Shown here: positions 44,547 to 53,903 of the stretch, piece after piece
How positions within the stretch are numbered: position 1 is the first letter of the stretch
Layout: each line of letters starts with the position of its first letter
NCBI GenBank assembly: GCA_024103275.1
Contig: JAGFIV010000041.1
Coordinates: forward strand, 1 to 64,000
Length of the DNA: 64,000 nucleotides
Reading direction: 5' to 3'
From: Flavobacteriales bacterium
GTDB taxonomy: Bacteria; Bacteroidota; Bacteroidia; Flavobacteriales_F; PHOS-HE28
The notes under the pieces: generated by a model
The model's input: the letters and a program-made list of their open reading frames with translations, nothing else
Told to the model about the DNA's origin: nothing
Databases searched by the model: none
Position numbers and translations under genes: made by a program

Positions 44547-45386
44547 TTGAAGATCAAGAACATTCTCGTCACCCAACCGGCGCCCACCGACGAAAAGTCG
44601 CCTTACTTCGCCTTGGCCAAAAAGCACGGGTTGAAGATTGATTTCAAGCCGTTCATCAAGATCGAGGCCGTGCCGGGGCAGGAATTCCGGCAGGAACGCA
44701 TCAACATCCTGGACCACTCGGCCATCGTGCTCACCAGCCGCAATGCGGTGGACCACTTCTTCCGCATGTGCAAGGAGCTGCGGATCACGGTGCCGGAAAG
44801 CATGAAGTACTTCTGCGTGAGCGAGAGCGTGGCCTACTACGTGCAGAAGTACATCGTCTACCGCAAGCGCAAGGTCTTCATCGGAAGGCTCACCTTCAGC
44901 GACCTGATGGACGTGATCAAGAAGCACAAGGACGAAAGGTTCCTGGTGCCCTGCTCCGATATCCAGAAGGCGGAGATCCCCATCCTGCTGGACAAGGCGG
45001 GGGTCAATTACACGAACGCGGTCTTCTACCGCACCGTGGCCAGCGACCTGAGCGACATGCGCAACGTGCACTACGACATGCTCGTGTTCTTCAGCCCGGG
45101 CGGGGTGGAAAGCCTGAAGAAGAACTTCCCCGACTACAAGCAGAAGGACACGGTGATCGCCGCCTTCGGCCCCACCACGGCCAAGGCGGTGCGCGATGCG
45201 GGCCTGCGGCTGGACATCGAGGCCCCCATGCCCGAGGCCCCTTCCATGACCGGTGCCATCGAGCTGTATCTGAAGAAGGGGGAGCGGTCCGCCGACAAGG
45301 CTCCCAGGCCGTCCGCGGTGGGAAAGGCGGCGGCCAAGGCCAAGGCGGCCACCGTGAAGGTGGCGGCGAAGAAAGCGAAGAAGTGA
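44547..45386 (+). CDS. hemD: Uroporphyrinogen-III synthase with basic tail
   Basis: A 279-residue HemD-family protein that cyclises hydroxymethylbilane in tetrapyrrole synthesis. Core: KIKNILVTQPAPTDEKSPYF, AIVLTSRNAVDHFF, YFCVSESVAYYV, MLVFFSPGGVESLKKNFPD, VIAAFGPTTAKAVRDAGLRL and EAPSMTGAIELYL. The only start giving the normal N-terminus is TTG 44547, 12 nt after the DUF4271 stop. Residues from about 247 form a Lys/Ala-rich tail (AAAKAKAATVKVAAKKAKK), like a histone H1 tail, which is not part of the enzyme fold. Confidence 0.85.
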   Translation: MKIKNILVTQPAPTDEKSPYFALAKKHGLKIDFKPFIKIEAVPGQEFRQERINILDHSAIVLTSRNAVDHFFRMCKELRITVPESMKYFCVSESVAYYVQKYIVYRKRKVFIGRLTFSDLMDVIKKHKDERFLVPCSDIQKAEIPILLDKAGVNYTNAVFYRTVASDLSDMRNVHYDMLVFFSPGGVESLKKNFPDYKQKDTVIAAFGPTTAKAVRDAGLRLDIEAPMPEAPSMTGAIELYLKKGERSADKAPRPSAVGKAAAKAKAATVKVAAKKAKK

Positions 45387-45434
45387 CCGCGGGCCGCACG
45401 GGGTGCCCCGCTCCCGCATGGCAATGACCGGGCG

Positions 45435-45833
45435 ATGCGCGCCACATTCCGCAAACACGAACGATTGACCGGCCGCGACCGGTTGAAACGGGTGGCCACC
45501 ACGGGCCATGTGATGCGCGAGCATCCCTTCCGGCTGTCGGGCGTGGTGTTTCCCCCGGACGGGCCGTCCCCCGCCCCGGCCCAAGTGGCGTTCGCCGTGC
45601 CCAAGCGCCATGTGCCTTCCGCCGTGGACCGCAACCGGGTCCGCCGGCACATGCGCGAGGCCTATCGCCTGAACAAGCACCGCTGGCATGGGCAGCTGGA
45701 CCGCGCGCAGGTGCGGTGCGATTGGCTCGTGTCCTTCCACGGCGATGCACCGGTGGGCTGGGAGGCAACGTCACGGATACTGATCAATTTGTTCGATCGT
45801 TGGATCCAAAGGCATGTCGGCACTGGTCGGTAA
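45435..45833 (+). CDS. rnpA: Ribonuclease P protein component
   Basis: A 132-residue small basic protein that binds the catalytic RNase P RNA in tRNA 5' processing. Features: [18 protein letters not shown] at the N-terminus, [20 protein letters not shown] and [12 protein letters not shown] with the RNR signature of the family. The 3' end overlaps yidD by 20 nt, the usual rnpA-yidD arrangement. rpmH and yidC, often nearby in other bacteria, are not in view. Confidence 0.92.
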   Translation: MRATFRKHERLTGRDRLKRVATTGHVMREHPFRLSGVVFPPDGPSPAPAQVAFAVPKRHVPSAVDRNRVRRHMREAYRLNKHRWHGQLDRAQVRCDWLVSFHGDAPVGWEATSRILINLFDRWIQRHVGTGR

Positions 45834-46035
45834 ACTGTTCATCCTGATCATCCGCGGCTACCAGATCATGATCTCCCCGCTGCTGCCCGGCGCCTGCCGC
45901 TATACGCCCACCTGCTCCCAGTACGGGGTGGAGGCCTTGCGCAAGCATGGGCCATGGAAAGGCGGGTGGCTGACGTTGAAGCGCTTCCTATCTTGCAATC
46001 CTTGGGGCGGCCACGGCCACGACCCGGTGCCCTGA
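45814..46035 (+). CDS. yidD: Membrane protein insertion efficiency factor YidD
   Basis: A 73-residue protein with the full YidD signature: [57 protein letters not shown]. An amphipathic helix at the N-terminus associates with the inner membrane and assists YidC-dependent insertion. It starts within rnpA and ends 13 nt before the S41 peptidase gene. Confidence 0.95.
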   Translation: MSALVGKLFILIIRGYQIMISPLLPGACRYTPTCSQYGVEALRKHGPWKGGWLTLKRFLSCNPWGGHGHDPVP

Positions 46036-46048
46036 ATCGACCACGACC

Positions 46049-47722
46049 ATGAGCAATCCGTTCACAAACTGGAAGAAACCGGCCATCGGCCTGGCGATCA
46101 TCGCCGGGGGGGCCTTGGCCATCGCCGCCGGCGACAACTACTTCGAGGTGGGCAAGAACCTGGAGATCTTCAACGAGCTCTACAAGGACATCAACATCTA
46201 CTACGTGGATGACGTGAACCCCGGCGAGCTCATCGGCACGGGCATCGACGCCATGCTGGAGAGCCTGGACCCGTACACGCAGTACATCCCCGAGAGCGAC
46301 ATGGAGAACTACCGGATCATGACCACCGGCCAATACGGGGGCATCGGGGCCATGATCAGGAAGAAGGGCGACGGGGTAATGGTGAGCGAGCCCTATGAAG
46401 GCTACCCGGCGATGACCGGCGGCCTGCGCGCCGGCGACCGCATCCTGGAGGTGGACGGGCATGACACCAAGGGCATGGACACCGAGGAGGTGAGCAAGCT
46501 GCTCAAGGGACAGGCCGGCACCAAGGTGAAGGTGCTCACCTCCCGCAACGACCAGGCCCCCGAGGAGCATGTGCTCACACGCGAGGAGATCAAGATCCCG
46601 GACGTGCCCTACAAGGCGATCATCGATTCGGTGAACCACGTGGGCTACATCAAGTTGAACAGCTTCACCCAGACGGCGGGCCAGGAAGTGCGCAACGCGC
46701 TGAAGGAACTGAAGGAAAAGGGCGCCCGGAAAATGCTGTTGGACCTGCGCGGCAACGGGGGCGGCCTGTTGCGCGAGGCGATCAACATTGTGAACATCTG
46801 GGTGCCCAAGGGCCAGACCGTGGTGGAGACCCGCGGCAAGATCGCCGAGTGGGACAAGACCTACAAGACGCTCAGCGAGCCGATGGACGTGGAGATGCCG
46901 CTGATGGTGCTGGTGGACACGGGATCGGCATCGGCCAGCGAGATCGTGGCCGGTTCGTTGCAGGACCTGGACCGCGGGCTCATCATCGGCCACCGCACCT
47001 TCGGCAAGGGCCTGGTGCAGCAAACGCGCGACCTGTTCTACAACAGCAAGCTGAAGGTCACCGTGGCCAAGTACTACATCCCCAGCGGGCGCTGCATCCA
47101 AAAGATCGACTATGCCCAGCACGACAGCACGGGCAAGGCGGTGATCAAGGCCGACTCCACCATCCGCGCCTTCAAGACCGCCAACGGCAGGCCCGTGTAT
47201 GATGGCCGTGGCATAGCGCCCGACGTGGCCGTGGACCTGCCCGAGGTGCCGCGCGTGGTGGGCAGCCTCTACACCGGCGACCTGTTCTTCGACTTCGCCA
47301 ACCGCTACCAATGGAGCCATCCCTCCATTGATGCGCCGGGGAAGTTCCAGATCACCGACGCGATCTACCAGGAGTTCACCGACTTCGTTTCCGGCCAAAA
47401 GTTCGAGTACCACACCACCAGCCTGAACGACCTGGACAAGCTGGTGGCGGATGCCAAGAAGGAGCGGTACTACGACAAGGCCGAGAGCGCGATCGATGCG
47501 CTGCGGGAGCGGTTGGACCCGGACCTGCCGGAAACGCTCAAGCGGTTCCGGCCGGAGATCGAGGAGGTGCTCAAGAGTGAATTGGTGGGCCGGTACTATT
47601 TCCAGACCGGCAGGGCCCAGGCCATGCTGGGCAACGACCCGGTGGTGAAGCGGGCCTTGCAGGTGATCAACGGGCCTGAGTACGGCGGGTTGTTGTCGGG
47701 AACCGCCAAGGGCGGCAATTGA
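46049..47722 (+). CDS. C-terminal processing peptidase, S41 family
   Basis: A 557-residue protease with an N-terminal membrane anchor/signal (about residues 10-28), a PDZ domain (about 95-175; GGIGAMIRKKGDGVMVSEPY, GGLRAGDRILEVDGHDTKGM) and the S41 catalytic core. The core has LDLRGNGGGLLREAINIVNI, the nucleophile in LVDTGSASASEIVAGSLQDL and the base Lys in HRTFGKGLVQQTRDLF. It degrades or trims periplasmic proteins recognised by their C-termini. The last 150 residues are a helical extension common in Bacteroidota homologues. It likely ends the DUF4271-hemD-rnpA-yidD operon. Confidence 0.92.
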   Translation: MSNPFTNWKKPAIGLAIIAGGALAIAAGDNYFEVGKNLEIFNELYKDINIYYVDDVNPGELIGTGIDAMLESLDPYTQYIPESDMENYRIMTTGQYGGIGAMIRKKGDGVMVSEPYEGYPAMTGGLRAGDRILEVDGHDTKGMDTEEVSKLLKGQAGTKVKVLTSRNDQAPEEHVLTREEIKIPDVPYKAIIDSVNHVGYIKLNSFTQTAGQEVRNALKELKEKGARKMLLDLRGNGGGLLREAINIVNIWVPKGQTVVETRGKIAEWDKTYKTLSEPMDVEMPLMVLVDTGSASASEIVAGSLQDLDRGLIIGHRTFGKGLVQQTRDLFYNSKLKVTVAKYYIPSGRCIQKIDYAQHDSTGKAVIKADSTIRAFKTANGRPVYDGRGIAPDVAVDLPEVPRVVGSLYTGDLFFDFANRYQWSHPSIDAPGKFQITDAIYQEFTDFVSGQKFEYHTTSLNDLDKLVADAKKERYYDKAESAIDALRERLDPDLPETLKRFRPEIEEVLKSELVGRYYFQTGRAQAMLGNDPVVKRALQVINGPEYGGLLSGTAKGGN

Positions 47723-47747
47723 TCGGGGCCGTCACGGGAGGCCGGCC

Positions 47748-49322
47748 ATGGGCATCAGCGACGCCGGTGACAGGCACCGCCAGGTCCACATCGGGGCGCT
47801 GGCCATGGCGCTGGCCATGCTGCCCTGGTCCGAGTTCCTGCTCAGCTTGTCGCAGATCATCATGGTGGCCAACTGGCTGTGGGAAGGCGTGGCGCGCCGC
47901 GACCTGGGCGGACGCTTCAAGCGGTCCTTCGGCCGTGCGGAAAGCGCGGTGTTCATCTCGTTCCTGGGGCTGCATGCCTTGGGCCTGCTGTGGACCACCG
48001 ACCTGGCATGGGGCCTCGACCTCAACCGGATCCTGCTGCCGGTGCTGGTCTTCGGTGGGGTGCTGCCCTCCGTGCCCCGCTTGTCCGCCCGCGAGCTGAA
48101 GGGCCTGTTGCTGACCGGTGCGTGGAGTGCCACGGCCAGCACGCTGGCCAGCCTGGCCTTGCGCCACCAGGTGCTGGCGGAAGGCCTGTACCGGGACCTG
48201 TCGCCCTTCATCAGCCACATCCGCCTGGCACTGATGCTCTGCTTCAGCATCGCGGTGTTCGTGTACTACTGGCCGCGCCAGGCGGGCCTGCGCATCGCCC
48301 ATGTGCTGGCCGTGCTGTGGTGCCTGTGGTTCCTGGACCAGCTGCGCACCCTGATCGCCCTTCCGGTGCTGGCGGCCTTGGCCTTGTTCGCGCTGTGGCG
48401 CCTGGGCCGGCATGCGGGGCTGGCGTGGAGGCTGGGCGCCCTGCTGCTGTTGCTGGGCGCAACCGGTGCCGCCTCCCTCTTCCTATGGTCGGTATACAGC
48501 GACTATGTGCGGGTGGACCCGCGCGCCCTGGAACACCTGGATGAACGCAGCGCCGGGGGTGAGGTCTACTACCACGACCTGCGCAATCCCTTGCGGGAGA
48601 ACGGCCACTATGTATGGATAAACGTGGCCGACAAGGAGCTGGAACGGACTTGGGAACGGCGCAGCGCATTGCCTTTCTGGGGCGAGGACAAGCTGGGCCA
48701 GCCGCTGCGCTTCACGCTGGTGCGCTACCTGGCCAGCATGGGCCAGCGCAAGGATTCAACCGGTGTGCAGGCGTTGACGGATGCGGACGTGGCCCGGATC
48801 GAAAATGGCATGACCAGCGTGGTGCAGGGGCGAAGGGGGGCCATGCGGGCGCGCATCGGGCAGGTGCTGTACGAGCTGGAGGCCTATCGCACCCAAGGCG
48901 ACCCGAACGGCCATTCGGTGACCATGCGGATCGAGTTCGTGCGCGCGGGGCTGCACATCGCACGGAACAACTGGCTCACGGGCGTGGGTACCGGCGACAC
49001 CCAGCTGGCGTTCAATGCGGCCTTTGAGGAATTGCACAGCCCGTTGGCGCCGCGCTGGCGGTTGCGCGCACACAATGAATACCTCACGCTCTTCATCAGT
49101 TTCGGCGTGTTCGGCTTCCTGTGGAGCCTGTTCTCCTGGTGGTGGCCGGCCTTCCGCAACCGGGCCTGCGCCCATCCGCTCTTCATCGCCTGGGCCATCA
49201 CCTTCCTGCTGTCCTGCCTTTCGGAGGACACCATCGAGACGCAGATGGGGGCCACCTTCTTCGCGCTCTACTACGCGCTGTTCGTGTTCGCCGCGCCGCG
49301 TGTGCCGGCCAGCACGGACTGA
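47748..49322 (+). CDS. O-antigen ligase-family protein (Wzy/WaaL-like)
   Basis: A 524-residue membrane protein with about eleven to twelve helices and one large extracytoplasmic loop (roughly residues 250-400) near the C-terminus. After the loop come VRAGLHIARNNWLTGVGTGD and RAHNEYLTLFISFGVFGFLW; the G-x-G and H-N-E-Y/x-L motifs identify the Wzy_C/O-antigen ligase superfamily. It would join polysaccharide to lipid A core or polymerise it in the periplasm. Its last 52 bases overlap the end of the convergent glycosyltransferase gene. Confidence 0.85.
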   Translation: MGISDAGDRHRQVHIGALAMALAMLPWSEFLLSLSQIIMVANWLWEGVARRDLGGRFKRSFGRAESAVFISFLGLHALGLLWTTDLAWGLDLNRILLPVLVFGGVLPSVPRLSARELKGLLLTGAWSATASTLASLALRHQVLAEGLYRDLSPFISHIRLALMLCFSIAVFVYYWPRQAGLRIAHVLAVLWCLWFLDQLRTLIALPVLAALALFALWRLGRHAGLAWRLGALLLLLGATGAASLFLWSVYSDYVRVDPRALEHLDERSAGGEVYYHDLRNPLRENGHYVWINVADKELERTWERRSALPFWGEDKLGQPLRFTLVRYLASMGQRKDSTGVQALTDADVARIENGMTSVVQGRRGAMRARIGQVLYELEAYRTQGDPNGHSVTMRIEFVRAGLHIARNNWLTGVGTGDTQLAFNAAFEELHSPLAPRWRLRAHNEYLTLFISFGVFGFLWSLFSWWWPAFRNRACAHPLFIAWAITFLLSCLSEDTIETQMGATFFALYYALFVFAAPRVPASTD

Positions 49323-50401
49323 TATTCCCGCAGCGTTTTTTCCGCCATGGCCTGCTTGGTGAAAAGCGCGAGCCGCCGACGGGCACCCCCCGCCAGTCCG
49401 GTGCGCAGGGCATGGTCCGTGAGCAGTTGCATGACCGCCCGTGCCAGGGCGGCGGCATCGCCCACCGGGCAAAGCAGGCCGCTTTCGCCGTCCTGCACCA
49501 CCTCGGGGATGCCGCCCGCGGCGGTGGCCACCACCGGCACCCCGGCGGCGAAGGCATCCAGGATGGAGGTGCCCAGGCCCTCGGTGCGCGAGGTCATCAC
49601 CAGCATGTCCAGCTCCGGCAATACGCGGTCCACATCATCGCGGAAGCCGGTGAATTGCACGATCCCTTCCAAGCCCTTGTCCTTGGCATGCCGCTCCAGC
49701 CGGTCCCGCAGCCCCCCTTCACCGACGAGGGGGAAGCGCACATGCGGCATGCCCTTGTGGACCAGGGCGGCCATGTCGATGAAGGTGAACAGGTCCTTGT
49801 GCGGCGCCAGGGCAGCAACGTTGCCCACCAGCGGCACGCCCGCGTCCAGGCCGAGCAGGCGGTGCAGCCGCCCGTCGGGCCCCGCCGCGAAACGGGCGGG
49901 GTCGATGCCGTCATGCACGGTGCACAGCACCCCGGGGCGCGGCACCCCGCGCGCCATGATGGCCTTGATGGCATCGCTCACGCACAGGATGCGCTTCACC
50001 GAGGGATGGCCATATTTCCAGCGGGCGCTGAAGCCGCTGCTGATCGGGAAATCCACGCGGCGGCTCACCACCAGCGGCAGGCCCATGCCGAAAAAGGTGT
50101 TGGCCAGGATGGCCGCGGTGTGGCCGTGGGAATCGTGGGCATGCACCAGGTCGGCCTTCCACCGCCGGGCAATGCGCGCCAGCCGCCGGGCGTTGGGCGG
50201 GTCGAAGGAGGCCCGGAAGCCCAGGGCACGGTGGTCGATGCCGATGCGTGCACACTGCTCCTGCATGGGCGACCCGTGCGCGCACACCACCAGCTGGGGG
50301 ATGCCGGCGGCCTGCAATTCCCCGGCGAGGTAGGCCAGCTGCTGCTCGCCGCCGCGCCAGCTGCGCGCCGTGCTGAGGTGCAGGATGCGCGGGCGGCTCA
50401 T
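49271..50401 (-). CDS. Family 4 glycosyltransferase
   Basis: A 376-residue GT-B enzyme: RPRILHLSTARSWRGGEQQL with ADLVHAHDSHGHTAAI in the N-terminal acceptor domain, then VGNVAALAPHKDLFTFIDMA, RFPLVGEGGLRDRLERHAKD, IVQFTGFRDDVDRVLPELDM, and the donor-binding TSRTEGLGTSILDAFAAGVP and VVATAAGGIPEVV (the E-x7-E-like region). It is probably a cytoplasmic LPS or O-antigen sugar transferase. ATG 50401 overlaps the stop of the upstream GT2 gene by 4 nt, so the two are co-translated. Confidence 0.88.
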   Translation of the reverse strand: MSRPRILHLSTARSWRGGEQQLAYLAGELQAAGIPQLVVCAHGSPMQEQCARIGIDHRALGFRASFDPPNARRLARIARRWKADLVHAHDSHGHTAAILANTFFGMGLPLVVSRRVDFPISSGFSARWKYGHPSVKRILCVSDAIKAIMARGVPRPGVLCTVHDGIDPARFAAGPDGRLHRLLGLDAGVPLVGNVAALAPHKDLFTFIDMAALVHKGMPHVRFPLVGEGGLRDRLERHAKDKGLEGIVQFTGFRDDVDRVLPELDMLVMTSRTEGLGTSILDAFAAGVPVVATAAGGIPEVVQDGESGLLCPVGDAAALARAVMQLLTDHALRTGLAGGARRRLALFTKQAMAEKTLREYQSVLAGTRGAANTNSA

Positions 50402-51153
50402 GCCTGCTCGCGCCACAACTGGCGCAGTTTGGCATACTTCAGGAACGTGGCGTGGGCGCTGATCCTGGCGATGACAAAGCCGTACCACCCGTCGCGGAAG
50501 CCCCCGCGCAACAGGTAATCGCCGATGAACTTGGCCGCCGGGCTGAGGAACAGCTTGGTGAAACCGGCCCGCTTCCCCCGCCCGAACAGGCCTTGCGCCC
50601 CGATGGTGGTGAACAGGTCCACCTGCCGGATGTGGTCGCTGATGCTTCCGTAGCTGTAATGAAGCAGGTCTCCCCGCAGGGGCGTAACGGACACTCCCGG
50701 CCCCAGCTCCAGTGTTTCATGCACGAAGGCGCCTTCCCACCGCGCCTTGTCCTTGGGAAAGATCCTGATCTTCGTGTCCGGGTACCAGCCGCCGTGGCGG
50801 ATCCACGAGCCGCAGTAGTTCGTCATGCGCGACAGGCTGTACGCGCCGGAGAGCCCCTGTTTCCGCGCTTGGAGGATCGAATCCCGCAGCTGTGGCGAAA
50901 GCGCTTCGTCCGCATCCACGGAAAGGATGAAGCCGCCCCGTGCCAGCCCGTTGGCGAAGTTCTTCTGATCGCTGTAGTTGGTCCAGGGCCGGTGGGTGAC
51001 GGAAGCCCCGTGCGCCCGCGCCAGCTCCACGGTATGGTCGCTGCTTCCGGAATCCACGATGATCACTTCGTCGACGGCACCGGCCAACGAGGTGATGCAG
51101 CGGACGATGTGGGCCTCCTCGTCCTGGGTGATGATGACCGCGGAAAGTTCCAC
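50398..51153 (-). CDS. Family 2 glycosyltransferase, WaaE-like
   Basis: A 251-residue GT-A enzyme resembling LPS core beta-glucosyltransferases of the WaaE/KdtX type: LSAVIITQDEEAHIVRCITS, VDEVIIVDSGSSDHTVELAR, RPWTNYSDQKNFANGLARGG, ILSVDADEALSPQLRDSI (DxD), and NYCGSWIRHGGWYPDTKIRI followed by RWEGAFVHETLEL. The start is GTG 51153, directly after a -7-like element 5 nt upstream. It forms a two-gene unit with the following GT4. Confidence 0.88.
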   Translation of the reverse strand: MELSAVIITQDEEAHIVRCITSLAGAVDEVIIVDSGSSDHTVELARAHGASVTHRPWTNYSDQKNFANGLARGGFILSVDADEALSPQLRDSILQARKQGLSGAYSLSRMTNYCGSWIRHGGWYPDTKIRIFPKDKARWEGAFVHETLELGPGVSVTPLRGDLLHYSYGSISDHIRQVDLFTTIGAQGLFGRGKRAGFTKLFLSPAAKFIGDYLLRGGFRDGWYGFVIARISAHATFLKYAKLRQLWREQA

Positions 51154-51158
51154 GGCGC

Positions 51159-51166
51159 CGAAGTTA
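51159..51166 (-). promoter_or_regulatory. -7-like element, WaaE-like gene
   Basis: Minus-strand TAACTTCG, one mismatch to TAnnTTTG, 5 nt before the GTG start at 51153. Confidence 0.45.
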
Positions 51167-51186
51167 GACCGTCACGTGCTTTGGGT

Positions 51187-53802
51187 TCAGTGGGCCACCA
51201 CGAAGCTGCCCCGGGCCACCACGTTGCCTTCCCGGACGATGTGGTACACGTACATGCCCGCACCCCACCGGGCCGTGTTCAGCGTGAGCATGCCGCCGCT
51301 GAAGGCTTGGTCCGCCACGGTCCTGCCCGTCATGTCCACCACCCGGGCGTGCAGGGTGCCGGACATGGGCAGGGACAGGTGCAGCACCTGGTCGGCGGGC
51401 TGCGGGTACGGCAGGGCTGCCCCGGGGTGTTCAACCTGCGCCACCACGCTGGCGGGATCCACCAGGTTCACGCAGTAGTCCTCGGTCTCCCCATAATCGT
51501 ACATCAGGCACCCCGTGGATGCAGGGGAGGAATCCTTCATCAGGATCCGCATACGCGCCGGGCCGGGGGTGGCATTGGCCGGTACCACGACCGTTCCGTC
51601 CAACGGCTGGGACGTGCTGTTGGTCGTGCCTTGGTACATCAGTTCGTCCGGCGTGAATTGGCCGTTGCGGTCCAGGTCGATCCACACGGTGAAGGATTCC
51701 TGGTAGGCAAACCAGGAATAGCCCGGGAGCAGGTGGATGCTGTGGCTGTCGCCGATCCGCAGGTCGGTGGATTGCCCGGTGACATCGACCCCGGCGTAGC
51801 CCCCGTCGCTTCCCGAAGGGCGGTTGATGTCCCCGATCTCCACCAGGGCGATCCATTCGTATGCGGTGGTGCCGCCCTTGCTCGTGCAGAACACCCCCTC
51901 CAGGCACTGGCCGCAGCCGGGGATGTGGAGCACCACGCTGGCGGACCATCCCGAACCGTCCCCCGCGCAGGTACTGCCCATCTGGATCTCGATGTCCGAG
52001 CACGGGTCCAGCCCGGTAATGGCCGTGCTGTTGCCTGTCAGGGCGGACAGTTCGGTCCAATCCGCGGCCCCCACTTCGCGGTAGCGCAGGTCATACGTGT
52101 CGGACGCGAGCACGGTGCCCCAGGTGATGGTGGCGCCCGTGGTGTCCACGGCCTGTGCGGTGATCGACAGCGGGGCGGTGCAGCACCCTTCGCTGGTATA
52201 GAAGAAGGAGGGGCCGAAGTCTCCTTGGCCTTCGCCGCAGTCGGCGGCCATTTGGAATTCATAGGCTTGGCAAGTGGCCAGCCCCGACAGGTCCAGGCTG
52301 TTTCCGGACAGGCCGGGCAACACGGTCCAGGCGCCGTTGCCTTGCTGGCGGTAGCGCAGCGTATAGGTGCCCGGCATGGCGCTCCAGTTGACGGTTGCCG
52401 AACCGATGGCATCGCTGGCGGCGGACAGGTTGTAGGGTGCGGGGCAAGCCTCGCAACTGTCCATCAGGATCTGCACGCTGTTGTACGCGTTGATGCGCCC
52501 TCCGGTCACGGTCTGCCCGCCCAGGTTGCCCACGTGGTCCACCCCGGCGAACAAGGCCTGGCGGATGCGCAGGGCCGCCTCCACCGGATCGTTATGGGCC
52601 AGGGCGGCCAAGCTGGGGCAAGGGACGCTGTACATCAGGGCGATCACTCCGGCCGTAAGGGGGCTGGCGAAGGACGTGCCGCTGGGTGTACCGGTACCCC
52701 CGCCCATGCTGGTGGTGAGCACGCCCTGCCCCGGTGCGCCCAGGTCCACCGTGGTGGCCCCGTACCCGGAGAAGGTGCGCATGTCCTGATTGTTCGTGGC
52801 GGTCACGCTGATCATGAAATCGCTGGGGCAGGCCGTGGGCAGGTCGCCCACTTGGTCCACGTCCACGTTGCTGTTGGTGGTGGAACCGCAGTTCAGCACG
52901 CCGGCCGCGCCCAGGGTATCATACATGGCGCACCAGAGCGGCGCCTCCGACGGCTGGCCGCCGTTCACGCCCCAGCTGGCGTTGGTGGCCACCACGAATG
53001 CACCGCGCGCACCGCCGCTGCTGTTGTACAGGCGGCGCATCACCAACGGATAGGTATAGGATTCGATCACGTTGGCCTCTTGGGTGTTGCGGTAGTGCAC
53101 GGGCATCATCTTCACATGCCAGTTGGCACCGGCCACCTGGTTGCCGTTGTTGCCCGTCGCACCGATCATGCCGGCCACTTGGGTGCCGTGGCTGCCGCTG
53201 TACACCTGGTCGTTCCCGGACTGCGGGTTCCAGCCCCGCACATCGTCCACGTAGCCGTTGCCGTCATCGTCGATGCCGTTGCCCGGTATCTCGGCCCGGT
53301 TGGTCCAGGCATTGGCCGACAGGTCGGGATGCGCCAGGTCCGCTTGTTCGATAATGGCCACCACAATGGTGTCGCCTGTGGCCGTTACCCCGCCCGTGGT
53401 GATGTCCCAAGCCAGTTCGCTCTGGATGTTCTGGTGCCACCATTGCTGGGTGAACAGGGGGTCGTCCGGGGTGGTTTGCCGTTCTTCGATCACGTGGTTG
53501 TTCTGGGCCAGTTGCACGCCCGGGTGTGCCTGGAAGGCCCTGACCATCTCGGCCTGGCCGATGGCCTGGGGATTGAACCGGTACAGCCAGGCCCGCATGG
53601 GGGCGGACACTTCACGTTCCACCTGTACGCCGGTGGCCAGGCCATGGATGCGGGCCAGGTCGTCGGCCACGGCCTTGGCTTCCACGCCGGGCCGCAGCAT
53701 CACCAGCACATCGCCGGGCACAATGGGGGCTTGTGCGCGCGCCTGTGGCGCAGGCGATAAGAGCAACAACAAGGGGAATAGAGGGGTCAGTATCCGGTGC
53801 AT
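51187..53802 (-). CDS. T9SS-secreted subtilisin-like protein (S8)
   Basis: An 871-residue exported protein. In order: signal peptide (1 to about 24), a propeptide-like region, the S8 domain (about 140-420), fibronectin-III-like repeats (APYNLSAASDAIGSATVNWS; APLSITAQAVDTTGATITWG), a GEVED-type domain (FTVWIDLDRNGQFTPDELMY to YDYGETEDYCVNL) and a T9SS sorting domain. His 205 (GSHGTQVAGM), oxyanion Asn 274 (NASWG) and Ser 377 (TPSGTSFASP) are present. The usual catalytic Asp is replaced by Glu 152 in VVAIIEQADLAHPDL. ATG 53802 follows a consensus -7 element by 4 nt; a GTG one codon upstream is the alternative. Confidence 0.9.
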   Translation of the reverse strand: MHRILTPLFPLLLLLSPAPQARAQAPIVPGDVLVMLRPGVEAKAVADDLARIHGLATGVQVEREVSAPMRAWLYRFNPQAIGQAEMVRAFQAHPGVQLAQNNHVIEERQTTPDDPLFTQQWWHQNIQSELAWDITTGGVTATGDTIVVAIIEQADLAHPDLSANAWTNRAEIPGNGIDDDGNGYVDDVRGWNPQSGNDQVYSGSHGTQVAGMIGATGNNGNQVAGANWHVKMMPVHYRNTQEANVIESYTYPLVMRRLYNSSGGARGAFVVATNASWGVNGGQPSEAPLWCAMYDTLGAAGVLNCGSTTNSNVDVDQVGDLPTACPSDFMISVTATNNQDMRTFSGYGATTVDLGAPGQGVLTTSMGGGTGTPSGTSFASPLTAGVIALMYSVPCPSLAALAHNDPVEAALRIRQALFAGVDHVGNLGGQTVTGGRINAYNSVQILMDSCEACPAPYNLSAASDAIGSATVNWSAMPGTYTLRYRQQGNGAWTVLPGLSGNSLDLSGLATCQAYEFQMAADCGEGQGDFGPSFFYTSEGCCTAPLSITAQAVDTTGATITWGTVLASDTYDLRYREVGAADWTELSALTGNSTAITGLDPCSDIEIQMGSTCAGDGSGWSASVVLHIPGCGQCLEGVFCTSKGGTTAYEWIALVEIGDINRPSGSDGGYAGVDVTGQSTDLRIGDSHSIHLLPGYSWFAYQESFTVWIDLDRNGQFTPDELMYQGTTNSTSQPLDGTVVVPANATPGPARMRILMKDSSPASTGCLMYDYGETEDYCVNLVDPASVVAQVEHPGAALPYPQPADQVLHLSLPMSGTLHARVVDMTGRTVADQAFSGGMLTLNTARWGAGMYVYHIVREGNVVARGSFVVAH

Positions 53803-53806
53803 CACG

Positions 53807-53814
53807 CAAAGTTA
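53807..53814 (-). promoter_or_regulatory. -7 promoter element, start-proximal
   Basis: Minus-strand TAACTTTG, an exact TAnnTTTG match, 4 nt before ATG 53802 of the subtilase gene. Confidence 0.6.
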
Positions 53815-53903
53815 GACGCGGACCGGGTGCGACGCGTGGCCCGGCCTGCCAGCATGGCCGGTCGGTTGAAAGGCTGAAGGTGCCGCCAATGTGGGGGAGG
53901 CGG

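Noticed and set aside
50452-53760. 1,102-codon open frame opposite the WaaE-like and subtilase genes
   Set aside because: His/Gly/Val-rich antisense frame with no domain; both minus-strand genes are clearly real.
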